NCBI GenBank assembly: GCA_032716605.1 | Contig: CM064539.1 | Span: 1,094,590 to 1,158,589, forward strand | DNA: 64,000 bases | From: Paralithodes platypus | Taxonomy: Eukaryota; Arthropoda; Malacostraca; Decapoda; Lithodidae | Direction: 5' to 3' | In this document: positions 11,825 to 22,554 of the stretch, piece by piece | How the letters are laid out: each line of letters begins with the position of its first letter | How positions within the stretch are numbered: position 1 is the first letter of the stretch | The notes under the pieces: generated by a model | What the model saw: the letters and a program-made list of their open reading frames with translations, nothing else | What the model was told of the DNA's origin: nothing | Databases searched by the model: none | Position numbers and translations under genes: made by a program

Positions 11825-12130
11825 TTAAGGGGACATGGGTCGTTTTTCTAGACCTGATGTTTAGCCCCCTTACTTTTTAGATTTTAAGATGTTTGCCCCA
11901 TTAGTTTGGCGATTTTAAGACCTTTCGCCCCATTTCTTTTGTCAATATTAAGACCTTTCGTGCTATTTAGGTGTCGATTTTTTTCCTGGCGAACGATAGT
12001 GAGCCTGTAATTTTGGAATAATCGGCCTTCGGCCGGGAAATGTTTCTACCAATAAATGTACAAATTAATCTAAAAGGGGGATCTAATGGATGGTTTTTTT
12101 TTTAAAGTTTGATGGAGGTCTAGGGAGAAA
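11825..12130. mobile_element. MITE family A, variant A'
   Basis: TTAAGGGGACATGGGTCG left end, the A core, then GGGGGATCTAATGGATGG and AAGTTTGATGGAGGTCTAGG. The right end is not clean. The same variant is at 20098-20465, 35383-35930 (split) and 57659-57805 (deleted). Confidence 0.75.
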
Positions 12131-12164
12131 CTAAACATAATAAATATGGTGAAATAATAAACCC

Positions 12165-12335
12165 TTCCCTTTTTGTGTGTTCGTTGTTTTCTGTTGTGTT
12201 GTCCCTATTCTGGCTCTGTCTTGAGTCCTCCCCCCCCCAAAAAAAAAAAGGAAAAAAGAAAAGAACAGAAAATAGGAAAAGTGGGGAAATCTTGGGCCTG
12301 AGTATATAGATAGATAGATAGATAGATAGATAGCG
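12165..12335 (+). mobile_element. SINE-like family N copy with TAGA tail
   Basis: TTGTTTTCTGTTGTGTTGTC, GGCTCTGTCTTGAGTCC, C/A-rich middle, TTGGGCCTGAGTATATAGA and a TAGA run. Confidence 0.75.
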
Positions 12336-12696
12336 TTTACATTAATATTGAATACCGGTACCGTACTGTATTGTAAATTGCGATAGTACCGGTATATATA
12401 ATGTGTGTGATGTTCTAAATAACCAGGTTTTGGTGAGATCAATGAATGACAGTAACCGGTGAGCTTTGGTAATTATTGCATTTATTGCGATAATTGATAA
12501 AAAATATATAGTACCGGTACTGTAGGCCTATTGTACTGTAGGCCTATTGTATGAGATGGACTATTGTGGATATATACATGATATTTTTTAATACTTTACG
12601 ATCGTATGATGATGAAATATAATATACAATACAATGAAACGTAGGCCTATGCTTGCCATTAGTGTATTGGGTTTATAATAGTGATACCGGTAATTA

Positions 12697-13226
12697 TCAT
12701 GTAAAACTTGCAAAATAAACAAACCAAAACTGGGACGAACACAGTAAAAAGACAAAGCAACTCTTAAGCAAAATAATAATGTATAAATAAAAGACCACAA
12801 TCCACCACATAGGGTGTACATCACTACATGAGCAAGTTAAGGGGAGGTTTCTAGTTTGTTTCCTACTCCTCCAGCAATCTTAAAATGTCACCCCCTTGAC
12901 CACCTTTCAAGATAAATTTGTACATTTTTCGGTAGAAAAATGTCCCGGCCAAAGGCCGGTTACTCTTAAATTACAGGCTCGCTATCGCTCGCCAGGATAA
13001 AATCGACACCTAAATTGCACGAAAGGTCTTAAAATTGACAGAATGGGGCGGAAATTCTTAAAATCACCAAACTAATGGGCCAAACGTCTTAAAATCTCAA
13101 AAGCAATGAGACTAACCATGAGGGAGAAAGGGGTCAAGACAAAAATCTCTCAAGTGGAGACCTATCTTAATCTGTTTCCCAAGCAAACTAATCGCACACA
13201 TAACAACGCATCGTCACGTTCAATTT
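12697..13226. mobile_element. Repeat family M, split by a MITE A
   Basis: AAAACTTGCAAAATAAACAA to ATGAGCAAGTTAA, then resumes TCTGTTTCCCAAGCAAAC after the MITE (12837-13170). An unsplit copy is at 54922-55155. Other pieces: 56186-56850, 60140-60270 and 61585-61680. Probably a non-LTR retrotransposon 3' region (inference). Confidence 0.8.
12837..13170. mobile_element. MITE family A inserted in repeat M, TTAA duplication
   Basis: TTAAGGGGAGGTTTC to GACCTATCTTAA. The empty counterpart at about 55090-55105 (GAGCAAGTTAATCTGTTTCC) has a single TTAA, showing TTAA duplication directly. Confidence 0.92.
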
Positions 13227-13364
13227 AGTTTCTGAATCACATAATTAAAGGTACCGTTCTGTAAATATTGCTCAAAATGGTACGATTCCGGTGTGCAATT
13301 GTCACTAATATGTAGCTAGCTATGATTAAAGTGTGACTATTTTTCATATTTTATCCTCCAGATT

Positions 13365-13788
13365 TTAACCCTTTCGCTGCGGGTGACGTTCTGGAATGTT
13401 TTGGCAAGTTACAGCAATTTCCAGGCTTTAAAAGCCTGTAAAAAACGTAAAAATCGAGTGTCAGACGGCGTGAGGGGCCCACCTCCGACCCTCAGAGCAC
13501 CGAGCGGCTCACTGAGCTAGGCTGTGTCTCGCGGGGGTCTCTCTCTGTCTCTCTCACCAGTGTAGCCAAGCGAGCGAGTGTTACATAATAGCGGGGTTCC
13601 TGCGTTTCACTGGGACCACTGCGGGTGAACCAGACTACGTACACGGTCCGTTCTGGTGTCATTTTTAAGCTATTTTCGTCTAGTTTTCGGCAGAATACAC
13701 TTCATTTAACGCAGATGCTTGATTTATCATTCAGGAGTGCCTGAATATGCCCTAAATAGCCCAAACATAGCCGCAGCCAAAGGGTTAA
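13365..13788. mobile_element. MITE family I-like, TTAA ends, 424 bp
   Basis: TTAACCCTTTCGCTGCGG to CCGCAGCCAAAGGGTTAA; outer ends are inverted repeats. The inner part is unlike other I copies. Confidence 0.8.
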
Positions 13789-14082
13789 TGAGTGTTTTCA
13801 TGGTCTTAGTTATAATTCCAATGTGGGATACACAATGAGTTGAGGGCTCCCCCCCCCCCCCATGAATTATGGAAATCGTCATCTATGTTGCCAGCAGGGG
13901 GTAAATATCGATTATACTACCGGTACATAAAGAAGGCGTTTGTAAACAGTGAGGATGTCCGAAAGAGCTCTGAGATTGATTATAATGGGCGTTTTTTTCT
14001 ATTAATATCGGGTTTTATAAATGTGATCAAAATTATTCTCCCACAGTGGATTATACATGAGTACAGTATAAGGATGCCATAG
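13789..14082. other. Short non-coding stretch
   Basis: Contains a C run near 13850 and a TACCGGTAC word; no recognisable feature. Confidence 0.5.
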
Positions 14083-14735
14083 ACCTACATTGTTCCTAAT
14101 ACATTATGTAGCCTATAATAAGCCTGCGAGTCTATTCCCTATAATAGACCTACATTGTCCCTAATACATTATGTAGCCTATAATAAGGCTGCGAGTGTAT
14201 TCCCTATAATAGACCTACATTGTCCCTAATACATTATGTAGCCTATAATAAGGCTGCGAGTCTATTCCCTATAATAGACCTACATTGTCCCTAATACATT
14301 ATGTAGCCTATAATAAGCCTGCGAGTGTATTCCCTATAATAGACCTACATTGTCCCTAATACATTATGTAGCCTATAATAAGGCTGCGAGTCTATTCCCT
14401 ATAATAGGCCTACATTGTTCCTAATACATTATGTAGCCTATAATAAGGCTGCGAGTCTATTCCCTATAATAGGCCTACATTGTTCCTAATACATTATGTA
14501 GCCTATAATAAGCCTGCGAGTCTATTCCCTATAATAGACCTACATTGTTCCTAATACATTATGTAGCCTATAATAAGGCTGCGAGTCTATTCCCTATAAT
14601 AGGCCTACATTGTTCCTAATACATTATGTAGCCTATAATAAGGCTGCGAGTCTATTCCCTATAATAGACCTACATTGTTCCTAATACATTATGTAGCCTA
14701 TAATAAGGCTGCGCGTCTATTCCCTATAATTATCA
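14083..14735. repeat. 65-bp minisatellite, about 10 copies
   Basis: Unit CCCTATAATAGACCTACATT + GTCCCTAATACATTATGTAG + CCTATAATAAGGCTGCGAGT + CTATT. Variant sites (GACC/GGCC, GTCC/GTTC, AAGCC/AAGGC, GTCT/GTGT) are shared between neighbouring units, as expected from unit-wise turnover. Confidence 0.95.
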
Positions 14736-14737
14736 CA

Positions 14738-15110
14738 TTTTATTACCGCCAACGAAATTGGACGGAGGTTGTTTTCACCTCCGTTTCTTTGTTTATCTGT
14801 AAGCAAGATATATCACAAAGTTATAACCAGATTTTCACGAAATTTGTTTGGCACATAGGGCCTAGGATATGCGCCAAGGATAAAGTGATTCAATTTAGAA
14901 GGTGATCTAGAGATTTTCACGAAATTTGGTGGGTAGATAGGATATACCATAGTCATGAAGCAATTTTCATGTCATTTTGAGGGTAGATAGTGCATAGCCT
15001 ATGCGCCAATGAATAAATTACTGGTATTCAATTTTGGAGGCGATCCTCAGATTTTCACGAAATTTGGTGGACATCTTGGGGGTTGTTTTATGTTTTAAGA
15101 ATGATGAAGG
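14738..15110. repeat. Unclassified repeat with internal AAATTTGGTGG motifs
   Basis: Starts ACCGCCAACGAAATTGG then GGAGGTTGTTTTCACCTCCG (an imperfect hairpin). AGATTTTCACGAAATTTG recurs at about 14831, 14912 and 15050. It resembles a repeat type I recall from other marine animals; that resemblance is from memory and unverified. The end merges into a MITE A' fragment (about 15075-15130). Confidence 0.5.
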
Positions 15111-15183
15111 TCTAGGGAGGAAACAAAAACATACCGGTATATATTTAACAAATAAATAAATCATCCCTTCCACCCACCCACCC

Positions 15184-15187
15184 ACCC

Positions 15188-15272
<85 letters not shown>

Positions 15273-15273
15273 C

Positions 15274-15305
<32 letters not shown>
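15184..15305. repeat. Poly-A then AT microsatellite
   Basis: A run of about 35 followed by AT repeats with one TAGCCTATAT break. Confidence 0.95.
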
Positions 15306-15306
<1 letters not shown>

Positions 15307-15490
15307 CCTACCCCCTTAGGGCGTTCGAACCATGATACCGCGACATTTAGTTGAGCCAGGAGTGATAGATATGATTTATGTTGATACCCGGTGCTATAAA
15401 GTGAGCTGATAAGGGTAGCCTAGTGTGAATTGAACATTGACCTGATTGATAGTCGTGTGGAAGATTTATGAGTCTGGTAATTTGATTTGG

Positions 15491-15737
15491 TTCCCGGACA
15501 ACTCAACCAGTAGGCCATATCAACCAGTAGCTCTCAACCAGTGCCAAATCAACCAAGACCAACCAAACCAGTGCCAAAATGTCTTATCTATATACTCAGG
15601 CCCAATCCCCCAGTTTTCCTAGGGGGGGGGGGGGGGGGGCAAGACAGACAGAACAGGGACAACACAAACTAACCTAACCGTATTGGTTGATTTGGTACTG
15701 GTTGAAAATGGTGTACTGGTTGAGTTGTCCGTTCACC
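15491..15737. mobile_element. Foldback element R with a SINE N inserted
   Basis: Arms ACAACTCAACCAGTAGGCC and TACTGGTTGAGTTGTC flank palindromic CAACCAGT/ACTGGTTG units. The middle (about 15583-15660) is a reverse family N piece (TATATACTCAGGCCCAATCC ...). A copy without the SINE is at 53637-53795. Confidence 0.8.
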
Positions 15738-15902
15738 GTTTGATTTAGGACCGTGTGTGAGAGACGGCTGTGTTGGTGATGTTGGCATTGTTAGTGTGGC
15801 ATTTATGATGGTGATTTATGTGTGTTGGGGGGGGGTTGGTGATTATCATAACCGGTACCAGTTGTGGGACATACATTTATTGACGTCACTGTACTGCTCC
15901 TG

Positions 15903-16237
15903 TTAAGGGGAGGTTTCTAGTTTGTTTCCTACTCCTCCAGCAATCTTGAAATGTCACCCCCTTGACCCCCTTTCAAGATAAATTTGTAAATTTTTCGGTA
16001 GAAAAATGTCCCGGCCGAAGGCCGGTTACTCTTAAATTACAGGCTCTCTATCGCTCGCCAGGATAAAATCGACACCTAAATTGCAGAAAAGGTCTTAAAA
16101 TTGACAGAATGGGGCGGAAATTCTTAAAATCACCAAACTAATGGGGCAAACGTCTTAAAATATCAAAAGCAATGGGACTAACCATGAGGGAGAAAGGGGT
16201 CAAGAAAAAAATCCCTCAAGTGGAGACCTCCCCTTAA
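15903..16237. mobile_element. MITE family A, complete, TTAA ends
   Basis: TTAAGGGGAGGTTTC to GAGACCTCCCCTTAA. The right TTAA is shared with the end of MITE D (16234 on). Confidence 0.92.
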
Positions 16238-16430
16238 GCCGGTATCACACCAGAGCTTTTATAGTCAACATTCGATAAATCAAAAAATTTCTGGCAACAT
16301 TTCTGGAATATTTTGCACTGGTATCGGAAACTAAACTGGTGATAGATGAATTTAGGTGACCGAAATATTACAAATGTTGACCTCATAAGCTGCCAGACCA
16401 GTGTTGAGCAAAAATGGTAAGCGAAAAATG
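16234..16430. mobile_element. MITE family D, right end degenerate
   Basis: TTAAGCCGGTATCACACC to GCCAGACCAGTGTTGAGC; the far terminal repeat is missing. Confidence 0.8.
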
Positions 16431-16456
16431 AATGTTATGATTATTGATACGACATA

Positions 16457-16790
16457 CGGGGAGATTTCCACTTGAGGGATTTTTTTTCTTGACTCCTTTC
16501 TCCCTCATGTTTAGCCTCATTGCTTTTGAGATTTTAAGACGTTCGCCCCATTAGTTTGGCGATTTTAAGAACCCTCGCCCATTTCTGTCAATTTTAAGAC
16601 CATTCGTGCCATGTAGGTGTCTATTTTTTCCTGGCGAGCGATAGCGAGCCTGTAATTTAAGGGGAATCGGCCTTCGGCCGGGACATTTTTCTACCGAAAA
16701 ATGTACAAATTTATCTTGAAAGGGGGGTCTAGGGTGAGTAATTTTAAGTTTGATGGAAGTCTAGGGAATCAACTAAAAACCTCCCCTTAA
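16457..16790. mobile_element. MITE family A, right TTAA present
   Basis: Starts CGGGGAGATTTCCACTTG without a clear left TTAA and ends AAACCTCCCCTTAA. Confidence 0.85.
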
Positions 16791-16871
16791 CGCTATGTGG
16801 TAGTGTCCGTAGGGTGAACACAACGATACATATTAACTTAGTGGGACGTTACCGGTACTGTAATTTATATA

Positions 16872-17604
16872 TACACTTTCAGTACCGGTGCCGTCCTTTT
16901 CAGTACCGGTGCCGTCCTTTTCAGTACCGGTGCCGTCCTTTTCAGTACCGGTGCCGTCCTTTCAGTACCGGTGCCGTCCTTTCAGTACCGGTGCCGTCCT
17001 TTTCAGTACCGGTGCCGTCCTTTCAGTACCGGTGCCGTCCTTTTCAGTACCGGTGGCGTCCTTTTCAGTACCGGTGCCGTCCTTTTCAGTACCGGTGCCG
17101 TCCTTTCAGTACTGGTGCCGTCCTTTCAGTACGGTACCGGTGCCGTCCTTTTCAGTACGGTACCGGTGCCGTCCTTTCAGTACCGGTGCCGTCCTTTCAG
17201 TACCAGTGCCGTCCTTTCAGTACCAGTGCCGTCCTTTCAGTACCAGTGCCGTCCTTTCAGTACCAGTGCCGTCCTTTCAGTACCAGTGCCGTCCTTTTCA
17301 GTACCGGTGCCGTCCTTTTCAGTACCGGTGCCGTCCTTTCAGTACCGGTGCCGTCCTTTTCAGTACCGGTGCCGTCCTTTTCAGTACCGGTGCCGTCCTT
17401 TCAGTACCGGTGCCGTCCTTTTCAGTACCGGTGCCGTCCTTTTCAGTACCGGTGCCGTCCTTTTCAGTACCAATGCCGTCCTTTTCAGTACCAATGCCGT
17501 CCTTTTCAGTACCAATGCCGTCCTTTTCAGTACCAATGCCGTCCTTTTCAGTACCGGTGCCGTCCTTTCAGTACCGGTGCCGTCCTTTTCAGTACCGGTG
17601 CCTC
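16872..17604. repeat. 20/21-bp GC-rich minisatellite, about 35 copies
   Basis: Unit CAGTACCGGTGCCGTCCTTT with or without one extra T. Regional variants: CCAGTGCC around 17210-17290 and CCAATGCC around 17470-17545. The 20/21 length mix keeps all three frames open, giving spurious open frames up to 283 codons. Confidence 0.95.
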
Positions 17605-17642
17605 CATGATCAATGAAAAGGCTTCGTTCGAGCTATCTCACT

Positions 17643-17980
17643 TTAAGGGGAGATTATCCACTTGAGGGATTTTTTTTTTCTTGACCCCTTTCTCCCTCAT
17701 GGTTAGCCCCATTGTTTTTGATATTATAAGACGTTCGCCCCATTTAGTTTGGCGATTTTAAGAACTTTTGCTTCATTTCTGTCAATTTTAAGACTTTTCG
17801 TTCCATTTAGGTGTCGATTTTTCCTGGCGAGCGATAGCGAGCCTAATTTAAGAGGAACCGGCCTTCGGCCGCGAAATTTTTCTACCGAAAAATGTACAAA
17901 TTTATCTTGAAAGGGGGTCAAAGGGGTGAAATTTTTAGATTGCTGGAGGAGTCGGAAACAAACTAGAAACCTTCCCTTAA
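17643..17980. mobile_element. MITE family A, complete, TTAA ends
   Basis: TTAAGGGGAGATTATCC to AACCTTCCCTTAA. The right TTAA is also the left TTAA of a family I element. Confidence 0.9.
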
Positions 17981-18198
17981 CCCTTTGAGTACCAGCGACG
18001 TGTGTTCTATTGTATTCCAGCTACCCGGTATATTTAGACGATATTATGCAGCTTGGGAAGGATCTGTGGTAGTTAAAAGGGTGGGTTGGGATATTTGGAA
18101 GCCTTATTATTGCTAGAGGTCCTTCCTAAGCTGAATAAAATCGTGTAATAGATGCCCGAATATGATAAAAACGACGTCCCTGGTACTGAACGGGTTAA
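17977..18198. mobile_element. MITE family I, complete, TTAA ends
   Basis: TTAACCCTTTGAGTACCAGC to GGTACTGAACGGGTTAA; the core has TTAGACGATATTATGCAG and TCCTTCCTAAGCTGAATAA. Confidence 0.88.
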
Positions 18199-18215
18199 TA
18201 CCGGTATTAACGATT

Positions 18216-18490
18216 AAATCCCACCCCTACTCTGTGCAACTCTCCAACCCAAGAGTGAAACGCTACTCTCAAACTTTCTTCTACTCAACATCTGAGCTCT
18301 GGAACTGTCTCCCAGAATCAGTCTTTCCCTCTTCCTATGACTTAAATTGCTTCAAACTCCGTGTGTCCAGGCATTTTGGCTCGAACGTCCCTTGATTTTG
18401 GCCCTGTCACTCTTTCAACTATGGGGGAGGCACTCGCTATAGGCAGTTATGCCTTTTGCCTCCCTCAATCACATAGAAAAAAAAAAAATA
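18216..18490 (+). mobile_element. LINE 3' end (RT C-terminus), truncated
   Basis: A frame at 18213-18392 reads [20 protein letters not shown] then CLPESVF and FKLRVSRHFG, the standard C-terminal tail of CR1/jockey-type LINE reverse transcriptases. It ends in CCTCAATCACATAG and an A run. A second copy is at 46921-47211. 5'-truncated and non-functional. Confidence 0.85.
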
Positions 18491-18491
18491 T

Positions 18492-18903
18492 ATATAGTTA
18501 GCGCCAACCAACTTGACAACCATCTCGATCCCTGACCTCTTCGTAACTCAAAAGGACCTTGAGCAAACTGGCTGTAAATTTCCACACCTATTTCCCGGTG
18601 GACTCTTCCCAGATGATAGAAGTGTCAGTCTGATTGCTTTCATTCACTTTGAGTTATAAGAAGTTAACCCCTTCCATACCGGGGCCGTCCTTTTAACGTT
18701 ATTGTGGCTACTATTAAACGATGTTATTCAGTTTAAAAAGGGCCTCCAGCAATTAACAGGCTTCGGACTATCTCACTTAACCCTTTTTACTACCACAGAT
18801 CCTTCTTAAACTGCCCAACATCGTCTAATTATAGGTGTAATAAATACAATAAAGAACTTTGCGGTACAGAAGGGGTTAAGGGGTCCAGATTATTGTCAAG
18901 TAC
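18492..18903. mobile_element. Foldback family G, split by a MITE I
   Basis: Starts ATAGTTAGCGCCAACC. The arms are interrupted at GAAGTTAA by the I element at 18664-18879 and resume GGGGTCCAGATTATTGTC. Uninterrupted copies: 33912-34127 and 53804-54020. Confidence 0.85.
18664..18879. mobile_element. MITE family I inserted in G, TTAA duplication
   Basis: TTAACCCCTTCCATACCGG to GGTACAGAAGGGGTTAA. The empty site in the G copy at about 53970 reads TAAGAAGTTAAGGGGTC, with one TTAA. Confidence 0.9.
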
Positions 18904-18945
18904 TGATGTTAATGTTTTTCCCTATGGAACACAACATATGAATAA

Positions 18946-19290
18946 AAAACACCAAGCTTGTGAACATTTATGAATGCAAATCACCAAGATTAAGAAAATT
19001 TATGAATGAAAAACACCAAGATTAAGAACATTAATTAATAAAAAACACCAAGATTAAGAACATGTATGAATAAAAAACACCAAGATTAAGAACATGTATG
19101 AATAAAAAACACCAAGATTAAGAACATGTATGAATAAAAAACACCAAGATTAAGAACATGTATGAATAAAAAACACCAAGATTCAGAAAATGTATGAATA
19201 AAAAACACCAAGATTCAGAAAATGTATGAATAAAAAACACCAAGATTAAGAAAATTTATGAATAAAAAACACCAAGATTAAGAAAATAAA
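18946..19290. repeat. 32-bp minisatellite, about 10 copies
   Basis: Unit AGATTAAGAACATGTATG + AATAAAAAACACCA, with outer copies more diverged than central ones. Confidence 0.93.
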
Positions 19291-19304
19291 ATTTGTTTCT
19301 TTGT

Positions 19305-19458
19305 GTTTGTATTTTTCTACCAAAAAATGTACACATTTACCTTGACGTGTGTGTGTGTGTGTGTGTGGTGGTGGTGGTGGTGGTGGGGGGGGGGGAGGGG
19401 GGGGGGGTAATTAAGTTTGATGGAAGTCTAGGAAGGAAACTTAAAAACCTTCCCTTAA
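19305..19458. mobile_element. MITE A' right half
   Basis: TTTCTACCAAAAAATGTAC, then a GT/G-rich insertion (19347-19405), then AAGTTTGATGGAAGTCTAGG and AACCTTCCCTTAA. Confidence 0.75.
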
Positions 19459-19548
19459 GGGAGCCCACCTCGCTTCTTTTTTTTTTATCTTTCTCTCCCT
19501 CTCGCTTTGGCTTGTATCCATTCGGCCCCATTCAGCCTACTGTTTTAA
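19455..19548. mobile_element. MITE family B left part, interrupted by H
   Basis: TTAAGGGAGCCCACCTCGC to CAGCCTACTGTTTTAA, the B left arm. An H element starts exactly at its inner TTAA, and the expected next B bases (GACGTTTA) reappear after H at 19887. Confidence 0.8.
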
Positions 19549-19886
19549 AACCCTCTCCGACGTATGACGCGATTTTGAGCCTATTAGAGATACTTTAAAG
19601 CCTTTGTTACCATCAGGGGTATTTAGAAACCTTTCGTTTAGTTACTTCAACCTCTGCAGTTGTCTTTGAGTTAGCTGTGTTGAGCCTATTGGGGATACTT
19701 TAAAGCCTTTGTTACCATCAGGGATATTTAGAAACCTTTAGTTTAGTTACTTCAACCTCTGCAGTTGTCTTTGAGTTAGCTGTGGGCAGAAAACTAATTT
19801 TGGAGAGGTAATTATAAGAGTGAGAGAACTCTATTTATTATTGCTAATCTGGCAACCTCTGCGTCATAAAAACGTGAAAGGGTTAA
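19545..19886. mobile_element. MITE family H with internal duplication
   Basis: Inner GAGCCTATTAGAGATACTTT segment appears twice (about 19575 and 19683), then the usual body, ending GTGAAAGGGTTAA. Confidence 0.85.
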
Positions 19887-20097
19887 GACGTTTAAATAGC
19901 ATTGTGTTGACCATATCATCACCTCCAAAGACATAATTTGAACTATAAACCACATTTTTTAACTTTTCACCTACAATAAGCAAGACTAACAAATAATGGA
20001 CTGCTTTATTTGAAATATAAAACTCAATTTTATCTTGACATATTCACACATAAAAAATAAACGTTTGACACCCTCCACCTCACAAACCTGACTGTTA

Positions 20098-20465
20098 TTA
20101 AGGGGGGGATGGTTCATTTTTGTAGTCGATTTTTTTCATTTCTTTATTAATTTGCTAGTTTACTCCCTAGACCTCCATTAAATAAAAAAAAAAAAAAAAA
20201 TGCATTAGATCCCCCTTCTAGAATAATTTATAAATTTTTCGGTAGAAATTTTTTCCGGTTCTTCCAAAATTACAGGCTCACTATCGTTCGCCAGGATTTT
20301 TTTTTTACACCTAAATACTACGAAAGGTCTTCATATTAACTAAGAAATGGGGCGAAACATCTTAAAATCGACAAACTAATGGGGCAAACATCTTAACATC
20401 TGAAAACAAATGGTGCTAAACATAAGGAAAGAGAGGGGACCATAAAAACGGCGTATCTCCCCTTA
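20098..20465. mobile_element. MITE family A' (variant)
   Basis: TTAAGGGGGGGATGG to GGCGTATCTCCCCTTA with a poly-A patch; the core is recognisable but diverged (CGGTTCTTCCAAAATTACAG). Confidence 0.75.
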
Positions 20466-20554
20466 CATGAAAGGATTCTAACCCGAGCCAAGACGTTCCC
20501 CTCAGAGCAGAGTTTGGAGTTGTAACCGGGCTTGTCATCGAGTTGCCCCTTTAA

Positions 20555-20842
20555 GGTGTACTTCCTTCCCTCCCATCCCTCCTTCCTTCCTTCTTTCCTC
20601 CCTCCCTCCCTCTCTCCCTCTATCATTTCCTCTCTCCTGCCTTCCTTCCTTCCTCCCCTCCCTCCCTTCCTTCCTTCCTTCCTCCCTTCCCTCCTTCCTG
20701 CCTTCCTTCCTTCCTTCCTCCCTTCATTCCTACCTACCTTCCTACCTTCCTACCATTACTCCTTCCCAGACATGTTTTCTTCCTTTCCTTGCAGAGCGAA
20801 CCGGTAGTCAACTTTCCCTCTCTCATTGATTTTAGACTCTCC

Positions 20843-20912
<70 letters not shown>

Positions 20913-20975
20913 CTCTCTCTCTCTCGCACACTCTCTCTCTCTCTCTCTCCTTCAACTGTCCTTCATTCAGTGTTT
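20555..20975. repeat. CCTT and CT microsatellites
   Basis: CCTT/CCCT repeats 20562-20750, then a C run and CT run 20842-20950. Ser/Leu and Arg/Glu frames are artefacts. Confidence 0.93.
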
Positions 20976-21009
20976 TGCTCTCTACCGGTTCTATAAATAA
21001 CACCACTTA

Positions 21010-21065
21010 ATACCCGACAACCTTGTTTGGATCGTAAGGTGTGTGTGGTCACTATATCTACGTAA
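21010..21065. repeat. Repeat family S fragment
   Basis: ACCTTGTTTGGATCGTAAGG then TGTGTGGTCAC, after the CT run, as in the copies at 6830-7300. Confidence 0.65.
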
Positions 21066-21118
21066 ATCCATATATATCGATCACCCCCATTAACCCATAC
21101 AGTACCAATGGCATCGTT

Positions 21119-22400
21119 TTAAGGGGAGCTTTGACCCCCAAGTCAGCCTGTATAAGAGATAGGAAATACTAAGACTTGCTGAAAAAAAAAAAAAAAAAAT
21201 CAGCTCCCTATGTGCGCGCGCGCGCGAGCGCAGAATTATTGAAATATTTGTAAATTCATCTTCTCACTCAAAATTGTTCAAATTTCCCGCAATTTTTGCA
21301 TGGCGTATTATACCTGCATTCCCTACAAGAAAATGAACTAGTTTGGTAATTGTTTAGTGTATGGCCTCCTCCTAAAGAAAATGGATTTTTGAGCACAGAC
21401 TAAACCAAATGTTCACTACTGTATTTACATAGCTGGTCATTAACCTAACCTAACCTAACCTAAGGTAACCTGGGCATCCTGGGGGCTGCTGCCCCCAGAC
21501 CCCCACTGGTCTTGGGTTGAAAAGTGATAAAAAACACATATCTCTTACCTCATTATTCAAAGTTTTATATTTGGTTTAATATACACTTCCCAGGTCATTT
21601 GAACAGTTCTATTGCTTCTATATATCATATAATACACCATAGAATACGTTTTTAATAACTAGAAAAAGAGGACTTCGATTACACAATTTCGACTAGTTTT
21701 ATTGCATAATAGAAGGGGCTGAAAAAACTATATAATATATATATATATTTGTTTAGCCAACATTTCAACCTAAACAATGTCGAATCTTGAAAAATATGCA
21801 AGATAATGCCATTATCTCTGCATTTTCCAGTTTCTATATAGTCCTATATGTAGTGTGTAGAAGGGGAATGAATTTGAGCAATAAACAAAAGTAGATGATC
21901 TCGTAAGTGCCAAAATAGGATCTCTGGCAAGCTAAATTCAAAGATTTTCATCAGTCAACACTATTGGGCAGATAACATAGTTACTCCTCCTTAGCTTCCG
22001 TTTTCTACCATAGCGCGCACATAGAAGATCGAGATTGATGACCAACTAAACAAAATTTTCATCAGGGGAAAACTTAGAATTATTTTAGACAATTTTTTAC
22101 CAAAATCCATGATTTTGGGGGGGGGCCCTAGGGATGTCATATGGGTGTTTATGCCCTCATATGATCATTTCTATTGCTTACTGCAGCCCTTTAGACTACA
22201 GACAATTTTTTTTTTGGGTGGCTGAAAGATTTTTGTTTAGTTTTTCGGGGGTCGAGGTCGAGCCCCCGGTCCGGGGGGTTATGGATGCAATATGGTTTTT
22301 TGTTCCCTCCTATGCTATTCTCCTATGTTGAAAGAAGCATTATAGAACAAGAACAAACAAATTCGAAATTTTTATATCTGGGCTCAGCGAAGGTTCAGCC

Positions 22401-22404
<4 letters not shown>
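21119..22404. mobile_element. Element family J, about 1.3 kb copy
   Basis: TTAAGGGGAGCTTTGACC to CGAAGGTTCAGCCTCC. It shares over 900 bp of order and sequence with 31388-32376 (e.g. CAACATTTCAACCTAAACAA, CCCTAGGGATGTCATATGGG). It has an extra segment (about 21350-21680) with CCTAA pentamers. No open frame of note. Confidence 0.85.
21440..21462. repeat. Short CCTAA pentamer run (TTAGG-type)
   Basis: Four CCTAA units in a row inside element J. TTAGG is the arthropod telomere motif; four units is too few to call interstitial telomere DNA. Confidence 0.6.

Positions 22405-22460
<56 letters not shown>
22404..22460. repeat. GT microsatellite
   Basis: GT run of about 55 bp directly at the J element end. 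Confidence 0.97.
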
Positions 22461-22461
<1 letters not shown>

Positions 22462-22554
22462 CAGTCTTGACTTGAGTTACCGAATAGGCCTAAGTCGTAA
22501 TTATATATTACTTACAGCAGTGGCCTAAAAGACAAGGTACGGTTGGGTACCTGT

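Noticed and set aside
16814..17665. Open frame of 283 codons (and overlapping long frames) in the 20-bp minisatellite
   Set aside because: All three frames are open because the unit alternates 20 and 21 bp without stops; the protein is a repeat artefact with no start context or homology.
21440..21462. Interstitial telomere of TTAGG type
   Set aside because: Only four pentamers inside a transposable element; suggestive of arthropod ancestry at most.
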